From: CBFGWV01 sp965652545
GTDB taxonomy: Bacteria; Pseudomonadota; Gammaproteobacteria; Competibacterales; Competibacteraceae
Direction: 5' to 3'
NCBI GenBank assembly: GCA_965652545.1
Contig: CBFGWV010000314.1
Location: 1 to 5,490 of the forward strand
DNA length: 5,490 nt
In this document: piece after piece, positions 1-5,490 of the stretch
Numbering within the stretch: the stretch's first letter is position 1
Layout of the letters: the number at the start of each line of letters is the position of its first letter
Notes under the pieces: model-generated
Seen by the model: the letters and a program-made list of their open reading frames with translations, nothing else
What the model was told of the DNA's origin: nothing
Database searches by the model: none
Program-made: the position numbers and the translations under genes

Positions 1-94
1 CGATCCCAGGGGTGCCCGATTCAAGGCCACCGATTCCAGGGGTGCCTGACTCGAGGACACCGAACCCGGGAGCGGCTACCTCAGGGGTGCCGAC
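1..94. repeat. 30-bp tandem repeat, two clear units plus one decayed, in the linker after ACP2
   Basis: Clear units at 1-30 and 31-60 match the array at 2737-2860. A third, degenerate unit runs to about 94. The minus-strand product reads GVGTPEVAAP (decayed), GFGVLESGTP, GIGGLESGTP and then GI at the window edge. The array lies at the equivalent place to the first one, directly after an ACP and presumably before a KS. It may continue beyond base 1. Confidence 0.88.
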
Positions 95-3000
95 CCCGCC
101 AGAAGAAGTCATCTCAAGGCTGGCAGCCCTTTCCGGCGAGATCTCCGGGAGCTTCGCCAAAGCCCGGGCCCCGGCGGGATGCTCGCGCATCAGGTAGTCG
201 GCGAGTGCCGCCACGGTCTGGTACTCGTAGAACAAGGTCTTGGACAGCTCGCCGAAGGTCTTTTCCATACGCCGGGTGACGCCGACCACCAGCACGGAGT
301 CGATGCCGTAGACTTCCAGCGGTTTGTCGGCGCGGATGCTGGTCGCGGCGATGCCCGCCTCCGCTGCCAGGGCGGTCTTCAGGTAACCCTCGACCGCCCG
401 GCGCACGATGCCGTCGTCCGACTCAGCGGGTCGCTCGTGCTCACCGGCCGGTTCATATGCAGGAACGCTCTGCTGCAACCCGACAGGGGCCGGCCGCTGT
501 GCCAGACCGTCGTGCATGCGGTCTGACTCCAGCCACTGCCCCGGGCGCCGGTCGTGCGTGCTGTATGGCTTCGGCCCGTGAACAGCACCAAGGTCGTCAT
601 CGCGCAGCGCAGTCGGCTCCCCAGCGGTAGCGGACACGCCCAACTGCCCATCCGCCGCTACCGCGCCACGGCCGCCGCTGCGGTCGATCAACGGCCCGTC
701 GATCCAATGCCGTTCGCGCGCGAACGGGTACGTCGGCAGCGACAACCGGCGTCGACGCCCAAATAGCGCGACCGCGTCCACCGACGCGCCGCCGACCCAG
801 GCCTGCGCCAGCGCGTACGGGTCGCCCGTGGTCGCGGCGACAGCCTTGCTCCGCCGCTCGACCACACCGGTGATCACCGCACCGTCCTCACCAGCCAGGT
901 ACCCGGCCAGCGCGCGCTTCAGCCCGGCCACCGAGTCCACCACCAGCGCCAGACGCGAGGCCATGGCTTCGCGACCGTCGAGCAAGGTGAACGCAAGGTC
1001 TGCCAGGTCCACCGCATCGAGCCCGGGCCAGGCCAGCAAACGGCCGACGGCCTCGCGCAGACGCTCGTCATCGCGCGCCGAGAGCACGATCAGCAATGCC
1101 TGAGCGAGGACCGAGGGGGCATCAGCTCCCGAGACGCCCGAGGCGCCACCCGCCGCGACTGCGCGCCCTGGATTGCCTCCCCCTGGGATCGCCGAGTTGT
1201 ACTCGGCAGCCGAGCGTAGCTCGGCCTTGTCGGGAGGCATCGCCAAGTTTGACGGTGACGACGGGGTGTCAACGTCTCCGCCCCTGGCCGGCTTCCAGCC
1301 GGCTGCCGAGTACAACTCGGCGATCCCAGGGCTGCCACCGGCGGGGGCCGAGGCTGGTGCGGGGCCGGCTTCGAGGACGACGTGGGCATTGGCCCCGCCG
1401 ATCCCGAAGGAGCTCACCCCCGCCCGCCGCGGGCCGCCACCGGCCGGCGCCGGCCAGGGCCGGGTGCTGCCGACGATGTAGAACGGACTGCCATCCAACT
1501 CGATGTACGGGTTGAGCGTCTTGCAATGCAGGCTGGCCGGCAGGGTCGCTTCCCGCATGGCAAGCAGGACTTTGATCACCCCGGTGACGCCGGCAGCGGT
1601 CTCCAGGTGGCCGACGTTGGTCTTGACCGAGCCCAGCGCGCACTGCGGTGCCGCGGGCAGCGGCCGCCCAGAACGGCGGAACAAGGTCTCGAAGGCCGCC
1701 TTCAACCCGTTGATTTCGATCGGGTCACCCAGGCGGGTGCCGGTGCCGTGGGTCTCGATGTAACCGACGGTGGCCGGGTCGATGGCCGCGCGGGTGTAGG
1801 CCTGGACCAGCAGATCGGCCTGGGCCTTGGGGTTGGGTGCGGTCATCGCGGCGGCGTGGCCGCCGTGGTTCACCGCGGTGGCACGGATTACGCCGTGGAT
1901 GTGATCGCCATCGGCCAGCGCCCGCGACAAGGGCTTGAGCAGCAGTGCGCCCACACCCTCGCCACGCACATAGCCATCAGCAGTCGCGTCGAAAGTCTTG
2001 CAGCGCCCATCGTCGCAGAGCATCCCGGCGTTGCTGAACGCCAAGGTCAGCGTCGGACTGGCCATCACGTTCACGCCGCCGGCGATCGCCAGCGCGCAAT
2101 CGCCGCGGGCGATGGCCTCCACCGCCCGGTGGATGGCCACCAGCGAGCTCGAACACGCGGTGTCCACCGGCTCGCTGGGGCCGTGCAGGTCCAGCAGGTA
2201 GGAGACGCGGTTAGCCAGCATGGCGTGCGACATGCCGGTGGTCAGGCGGGCGTCGGGCTCGGCCAGGCGGTCACGTACACGCTCGTAATAGTCCGACGAG
2301 GCCACGCCGACGAACACCCCCGTGGCGCTGCCGGCCAGGGCGGACGGCCGGTAGCCGGCCTCTTCGATGGCGCTCCACACCGTTTGCAGGAACAGCCGCT
2401 GCTGCGGGTCCATGAGCAAGGCCTCGCGCGGCGAGAGCCCGAAGAAGCCGTGATCGAAGGCATCGACATCGGGCATGAAACCGCCCCATTTGGCGCGGGT
2501 GCGGTTCTTGTCGTCGGCCGGGTCGCCCCAGATGGCCCGCCAGTCCCAGCGCTGGGCGGGGACTTCGCTGATCAAATCGTCGCCCGCGGCCAGGTGGGTC
2601 CAGAAGGCCTCGACATCCGCCGAGCCGGGGAAGCGGCCGGCCATGCCGATGATGGCCACCGGCTCGTCGGCACTGTCGGATTTGGGGAGGCCACCCGAGA
2701 AGGCCGAGCTGCGCTCGGCTGCCGAGTACAACTCGGCGATCCCAGGGGGGCCAGACTCAAGGACACCGACCCCAGGGGGGCCAGACTCGGAGACACCGGT
2801 CCCAGGGGTGCCAGACTCGGGGGCACCGATCCCAGGGCGGCCAGACTCGGGGGCACCGACCCCGGCCGCAGCCGGGCGGTCCGCGGCCACGGCCGCACCA
2901 TGGTCCGACACCAGGAAGCGCGCGATGGCGGCGATGGTGGCGTACTCGAAGAACACCGCCGGGGTGAGTTGCAGCCCGTAGTGCTGGTTGAGCCGCCCGG

Positions 3001-5490
3001 CCAGCTCGGTGAAGGTGATGGAGTCGAAGCCGTAGTCGACCACATCGGTGTGCGCATCCAACTCGTCCACATCCAGCTTGAGGATGGCGGCTGCGATCCC
3101 GATCAGCGTGGCCTCGACACGGCCCTGCAAGGCCTCCGCATCGATCGCCACCGGTGCGGGGACCGGTGCCGCGACAGGCGCCGCCCCGGCGTCGAGACCG
3201 AGCACCCGGCGCAGCCGCGCCGCATCGCCGACGAACACGGCCAGTTGCGCAGGGCCGGCGGCGAGCATCCGCTCGAAGGCCGCAAGCCCCTCGGCGGTGT
3301 CCAGGGCCGTCATGCCGGTGCTCTCCTGCAGGCGCGCGGCGGTGCGTGCGTCCACCTGCATCCCGCCCTCGCGCCACAACGGCCAGTTGATCGACAGGCT
3401 GCGCCCGTGGCGCGAACCCACGGCGCACAAGGCCTCGCGTCGCCGGGCGAAGGCATCGAGCACACGGTTGGCGACGGCATACCCGGCCTGCCCCACGTTG
3501 CCGCGCAAGGCGGCGATGGACGAGAACACCACGAACATATCCAGCGGTTCGTCACGGGTGGCGGCGTCCAGATGCAGGCAGCCGAGCACCTTGGGCTGGA
3601 TGACGGCGATTGCATCGTCCGCGTTCAACCCGGCAATGAGCCCATCGCGCAGCACACCGGCGGCATGGATGACACCGTGGAGCGGCCCGAAATGCGCCCG
3701 CGCCTCGGCCACCAGGGCATCCACCTGCGCCCGGTCGGAGACATCGGCGACGCGATAGCACACCGACGCGCCCAGGGCGGCCAGTCGCGCCGATGCCGCC
3801 CCGCTCGGGGCACTGCGCCCGCAGGTCATCACCTGCGCCTGATAGCGGTGGACCAGGTGCTCGATCAGGTGCAAGCCGATGCCGCCGGCACCGCCGGTGA
3901 CGAGATACCGCCCGCCCTGACGCAGGGCGACCGGCGCGTCGGCCGGTGTCCAGGCCGCCAGCCGTTCGACGAAGCGCGCGCCGTCGGCGAAGCGCAGGCT
4001 GCGCTCGCCCCCGGCCTCGGCCAACAGCGCCTCCACCGGCGGCGTCCGTCCGGCCACCGCGACGGTGGTCACCGCCCAGTCGGGCTGCTCCAGCGCCAGC
4101 GTATCCAGGAACGCACCGACACCGGCGTAGGCCGGCTGCGCATGGTCGGAACCCTCGCGGTGCAGGAACAGCAGCCGCCGCCCGCCGCCGAGGGCTTTGA
4201 CCAGGTGGAGCACGGACAGGACACCGCGCTCCAACTGGGTGTGGATGGTCTCCTGCAAGGGATCGCCCGACCACAGGTGCAACACGGTGGCCGGCAGCAG
4301 GCCGCTGGCACGCAAGGCCTCGGCCAGGGCCGCGAAATCGGACTTCTGCGCCGGGCGCACGGTGTAGTGATGCTCGTCGATGCGCGCAAAGGCCGCACCC
4401 ACGGTGACCAATACGGCGTCGGTAACGCCAGCGGCACGCAAGCCCTGCCAGCGACGCGCGTCCCGATCCAGCAGCAGGACCGGCCCGGATACGGCGGGTG
4501 CCGCGGCCGCGGGCGCGGCAACCCACCGCGGGTGGCAGTACACCAACTCGCCGGTCGTTTGTCGGGCAGCCGCCGGCACCGCGCGCAACGTCAGGCCGCG
4601 CAGGCGCACGCAGACGCGGCCATCGTCGTCGGCCACGCAGGCATCCACCCGCAGGCCGGCGCTGTCCGCACCGTCGTCGACACGCTGGATATGGGCGTGG
4701 CCGGTCGCCGGCAGCGCTGCAATGACCTCCAAGCGGTCCAACGCATAGGGCAACCAGGCGCGGGTGTCCCCACCCGCCTCGCCCAGGGCGAGCATGCCGT
4801 GGAGTGCGGCATCCAGCAGGCAGGGGTCGAGCAGCCCCGTCGGCGACGGGCCGCCCGCCGGGCGCCGCAGACGGGCGATGACCTCGCGCTCGCCGGCATG
4901 CAGCTCGGCGACCCCGCGGAAGGCCGGGCCGTAGTCCAGGCCGTGGGCGGCCAGCCGGCGGTACAGGTCATCGCCGGACAGGTGGCCCGGGCAGCGGGCG
5001 ATGATCGCCGCCAGCGATAGCGGCTCGCCAGGTTCAGGGTGCGTGCCGGCGCCGACCCGGCCGCGGGCGCACAAGGGCGTGCTGTCCGCATCGCCGGCCC
5101 CGCGCAGCTCGAAGCGCTGGCCGTCACCGTCCGCGCGCAGGTGCAACACCACCTCGATGGCGGCATCGTCCAGTTGGATCGGCCGGCTCCAGACCACCGC
5201 ACTCAGCACCCGGGCACCCGCACCGCCGGCGGCGCGGGCCATCTCCAGGATGGCGGCGGCCGGCAAGGTCCGTCGGCCACCGATGACATGCCCGGCCAGC
5301 CAGGGTTCATCCCCGGTCAGACGGATGACGGTGCGCCCGTCGCTGGCCGCGGGTGCGCCCTGGTCGAACCGCGCCGGGGCGGCAGGCGCCGTGCCCGCCG
5401 GCACCCAGTAGCGGCGCCCGGCAAAGGGGTAACCGGGCAAGGGCACCCGCCGCGGACGCGTCTCGCCATACAGCCTTGTCCAATCCACGC
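1..5490 (-). CDS. Modular type I polyketide synthase, trans-AT type, internal fragment (DH-KR-ACP-KS-ACP)
   Basis: This is part of a cytoplasmic megasynthase that extends and processes a polyketide chain held on carrier proteins by phosphopantetheine arms. The frame is open across the window (1829 complete codons), so start and stop lie outside. Domains by residue are post-KS linker 1-31, DH about 48-304, KR about 315-763, ACP1 about 782-862, KS about 941-1373, post-KS subdomain about 1457-1597, unassigned linker about 1597-1688, and ACP2 about 1688-1771. All expected catalytic residues of DH, KR, KS and both ACPs are present. No acyltransferase domain with a GHSxG motif occurs in either module, and the KS and ACP motifs are of the trans-AT kind, so malonyl units probably come from a separate AT protein. 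Linkers carry palindromic and 30-bp tandem repeats. The fragment spans the end of one module, one complete KS-ACP module, and the linker into the next. The product is unknown. Family assignment is very secure; trans-AT type is likely. Confidence 0.96.
175..425 (-). other. Acyl carrier protein domain ACP2
   Basis: This is the carrier of the KS-ACP module. The phosphopantetheine site is Ser 1731 (codon 296-298) in YGIDSVLVVGV, with KPLEV before it and LSKTLFYEYQTVAALADYL after it. The GIDS and LSKTLF-EYQT forms differ clearly from the GFDS and LTPA-FFEY forms of ACP1, so the two carriers are not recent duplicates of each other. Both forms are familiar in trans-AT synthases. No Trp marking beta-branching follows the Ser. 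It is followed by about 25 residues of charged linker and then the ten-residue repeats at the left edge. Confidence 0.93.
425..697 (-). other. Unassigned linker between post-KS element and ACP2
   Basis: About 90 residues (roughly 1597-1688), rich in Gly, Ala, Pro, Arg and Asp, include HGPKPYST and RRPGQWLESDRMHDG. I recognise no catalytic motif: no DH HxxxGxxxxP, no KR glycine loop, no methyltransferase or enoylreductase signature. It is far too short to be an intact DH or KR. It is in frame and open. It could be a plain flexible tether, a docking site for a trans-acting enzyme, or the remains of a deleted domain. Nothing visible decides between these. Confidence 0.6.
697..1117 (-). other. 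Post-KS linker subdomain
   Basis: Residues about 1457-1597 read LIVLSARDDERLREAVGRLL near the start, then DLADLAFTLLDGREAMASRL, and end with LPTYPFARERHWIDG. These match the conserved region that follows ketosynthases lacking a neighbouring AT in trans-AT synthases, a remnant of the KS-AT adaptor. An AT would need about 300 residues and a GHSxG motif, and neither is present. The segment is separated from the KS core by about 85 residues that contain the palindrome copies A and B. Confidence 0.85.
1181..1250 (-). repeat. Intragenic palindrome-pair element, copy A (inverted)
   Basis: This is the same element as copy C on the opposite strand. It holds palindromes GCCGAGT-TGT-ACTCGGC at 1191-1207 and GCCGAGC-GTA-GCTCGGC at 1209-1225, separated by one A, with CCCTGGGATC at its left end. 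Flank similarity to copy C extends about 25 bp beyond the palindromes, to about 1250. In the synthase frame it is translated as MPPDKAELRSAAEYNSAIPG. Reading the other strand gives GIAELYSAAERSSALSGG, nearly the peptide that copy C really encodes. Copies A and B flank about 30 bp of ordinary sequence. Confidence 0.88.
1283..1330 (+). repeat. Intragenic palindrome-pair element, copy B (variant arms)
   Basis: The second palindrome is the same as in copy C, GCCGAGT-ACA-ACTCGGC at 1305-1321, followed by CGATCCCAGGG. The first palindrome differs: GCCGGCT-TCC-AGCCGGC at 1287-1303. It keeps the 7-3-7 plan and the single-T spacer with changed but still complementary arms. The minus-strand product is GIAELYSAAGWKPA. 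It lies right after the KS, in the KS-to-linker junction, in the same orientation as copy C and facing copy A. No stop trinucleotide occurs in it on either strand. Confidence 0.88.
1370..2665 (-). other. Ketosynthase (KS) domain, condensing-competent
   Basis: This domain takes the acyl chain from ACP1 and condenses it with a malonyl unit on ACP2. It runs from EPVAIIGMAGRFPG (residue about 942) to SSFGIGGANAHVVLE, about 430 residues, the normal KS length. The catalytic triad is complete: Cys 1112 (codon 2153-2155) in VDTACSSSL, His 1247 (1748-1750) in HGTGT, and His 1294 (1607-1609) in NVGHLE. Keeping the HGTGT His argues against a non-elongating KS0. Sequence such as ANRVSYLLDLHGPSE before the Cys, and the NHGG and TAPNP motifs, look like trans-AT ketosynthases. 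The preceding DH and KR predict an alpha,beta-unsaturated acceptor. I cannot assign a substrate clade without a tree. No AT domain follows. Confidence 0.96.
2679..2748 (+). repeat. Intragenic palindrome-pair element, copy C
   Basis: Two adjacent 17-bp palindromes, each with 7-bp arms and a 3-bp loop, are separated by one T. They are GCCGAGC-TGC-GCTCGGC at 2703-2719 and GCCGAGT-ACA-ACTCGGC at 2721-2737. The 3' side runs into GATCCCAGGG, which is also the start of the 30-bp repeat. The 5' flank (about 2679-2702) matches the flank of copy A at 1181-1250 when that copy is reverse complemented. In the synthase frame it is translated as GIAELYSAAERSSAFSGG, just before the KS starts at EPVAIIGMAGRFPG. 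The pair contains no stop trinucleotide on either strand, so it can be read through in any frame. Confidence 0.9.
2737..2860. repeat. 30-bp tandem repeat, four units, coding a ten-residue repeat in the ACP1-KS linker
   Basis: Units lie at 2737-2766, 2767-2796, 2797-2826 and 2827-2856, with the start of a fifth at 2857. Each begins CGATCCCAGG or a close variant (CGACCCCAGG, CGGTCCCAGG) and ends with a short purine-rich run and CAC. Because 30 is a multiple of three, the minus-strand product keeps phase and reads GVGAPESGRP, GIGAPESGTP, GTGVSESGPP, GVGVLESGPP. The Glu-Ser-Gly and Gly-Pro content suggests a flexible, disordered tether. The array abuts a palindrome pair at 2703-2737 and shares base 2737 with it. 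A related array is at 1-94, in the linker after ACP2. Confidence 0.93.
2900..3143 (-). other. Acyl carrier protein domain ACP1
   Basis: This is the carrier for the DH-KR module. The phosphopantetheine site is Ser 823 (codon 3020-3022) in YGFDSITFTEL, and helix III follows with LTPAVFFEYATI. The GFDSI and LTPA-FFE signatures are typical of trans-AT synthase carrier proteins. There is no Trp shortly after the Ser, a residue that marks ACPs used in HMG-CoA synthase type beta-branching, so branching at this position is not supported. It is followed by an Ala-rich stretch and then the ten-residue repeat linker leading into the KS. Confidence 0.93.
3200..4545 (-). other. Ketoreductase (KR) domain with its structural subdomain, apparently active, B-type-like
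   Basis: This domain reduces the beta-keto group with NADPH. Residues about 315-525 form the divergent structural half and residues about 527-763 the catalytic Rossmann fold. The cofactor loop reads VTGGAGGIG from residue 530, followed by CGRS, whose Arg fits NADPH preference. The catalytic set is complete: Lys 633 (codon 3590-3592), Ser 657 (3518-3520) in FSSIAAL, Tyr 670 (3479-3481) and Asn 674 (3467-3469) in YAVAN. The stereochemistry loop reads GVLRDG, keeping the Asp at the third position of the LDD fingerprint, and no Trp lies eight residues before the Tyr. By the known fingerprint rules this points to a B-type KR giving a 3R (D) alcohol, which pairs naturally with the preceding DH to give an E double bond. 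The stereochemical call is inference. An Ala-Pro-rich tether (near 3145-3200) joins it to ACP1. Confidence 0.93.
4575..5345 (-). other. Dehydratase (DH) domain, apparently active
   Basis: This domain removes water from the beta-hydroxyacyl-ACP made by the KR, leaving a double bond. The first hot-dog fold carries the catalytic motif HVIGGRRTLP (HxxxGxxxxP); the His is residue 67, codon 5288-5290. The second fold carries DAALH (DxxxQ/H), with Asp at residue 226, codon 4811-4813. The His-Asp spacing of about 160 residues and the domain length of about 257 residues are usual for PKS dehydratases. It sits directly after the upstream KS linker with no AT between, as expected for a trans-AT module. 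The order DH before KR is standard. Both catalytic residues are present, so activity is likely, though product geometry cannot be read from the sequence. Confidence 0.92.
5396..5490 (-). other. C-terminal end of the post-KS linker of the upstream module
   Basis: Residues 1-31 include VDWTRLYGE followed by RRVPLPGYPFAGRRYW. This matches the conserved tail that wraps back onto a ketosynthase in modular synthases (VDWxxLY ... LPxYPFxRxRYW). It shows that a KS belonging to the DH-KR-ACP1 module lies just upstream, beyond base 5490. The same element recurs after the complete KS in this window, near 697-760, as LPTYPFARERHW. Confidence 0.88.

Noticed and set aside
425..697. A frameshifted dehydratase or ketoreductase between the KS and ACP2
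   Set aside because: The stretch is only about 90 residues, no DH or KR motif appears in the frames I read, and the reading frame passes intact from the post-KS element to ACP2.
1191..1321. Inverted palindromes as a transcription terminator
   Set aside because: They lie inside an open synthase frame and have no T-run after the hairpin on either strand, so termination is not supported.
1173..1481. Plus-strand ORF containing GIAELYSAAERSSALSGG
   Set aside because: The similarity to the peptide encoded at 2679-2748 comes from the inverted repeat copy A, not from a separate gene.
2737..2860. Possible CRISPR array of about 30-bp units
   Set aside because: The units are directly contiguous with no unique spacers and are translated in phase within the synthase, so this is a tandem coding repeat.
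3552..4526. A 324-codon open frame on the minus strand in a different frame
   Set aside because: It overlaps the KR in another frame and gives an Arg/Gly/Ala-rich product with no motif. The KR frame with its full catalytic set is the real one.
1382..5020. A 1212-codon open reading frame on the plus strand
   Set aside because: It lies antisense to DH, KR, ACP1 and KS, whose motifs are all clear on the minus strand. Its translation is rich in Gly, Arg, Gln, His and Asp without recognisable domains, as expected for the shadow of a GC-rich gene.

Overview
The whole window is an internal piece of one very large minus-strand gene for a modular type I polyketide synthase. The reading frame is open from base 5490 down to base 1: 1829 complete codons with no in-frame stop. 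It has neither its start nor its stop here. All positions below that say 'residue' count from the first complete codon (5486-5488). I anchored the frame at every catalytic motif from the dehydratase near 5290 to the last carrier protein near 296, and all share one frame, so there is no net frameshift.

Domain order along the protein is: end of an upstream ketosynthase (KS) linker, dehydratase (DH), ketoreductase (KR), acyl carrier protein (ACP1), KS, post-KS linker subdomain, an unassigned linker of about 90 residues, ACP2, and a repeat-rich linker leading out of the window. No acyltransferase lies between the KS and its ACP. The KS and ACP motifs resemble those of trans-acyltransferase (trans-AT) assembly lines, where a separate AT protein loads every module. 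The first module (KS outside, DH-KR-ACP) should leave an alpha,beta-unsaturated acyl chain. The second (KS-ACP only) has no reductive domain and, if it extends the chain, would leave a beta-keto group unless enzymes act in trans.

The most unusual content is not the enzyme but the repeats placed in its interdomain linkers. These are (i) pairs of 17-bp palindromes, each with 7-bp arms and a 3-bp loop, whose arms differ between copies while staying complementary, and (ii) 30-bp tandem units that encode a ten-residue Gly/Pro/Glu-Ser repeat. The palindrome pair joins directly onto the 30-bp array through a shared GATCCCAGG sequence. One of the three palindrome copies sits in the opposite orientation, yet the gene stays open.

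The DNA is very GC-rich (roughly 70% by eye). Together with the trans-AT type this suggests a GC-rich bacterium, most likely proteobacterial. The intragenic palindromes vaguely recall repeat-rich large genomes of purple sulfur bacteria (Chromatiaceae), but I cannot confirm this from the sequence. No RNA genes, promoters, terminators, CRISPR arrays or transposase genes were seen.
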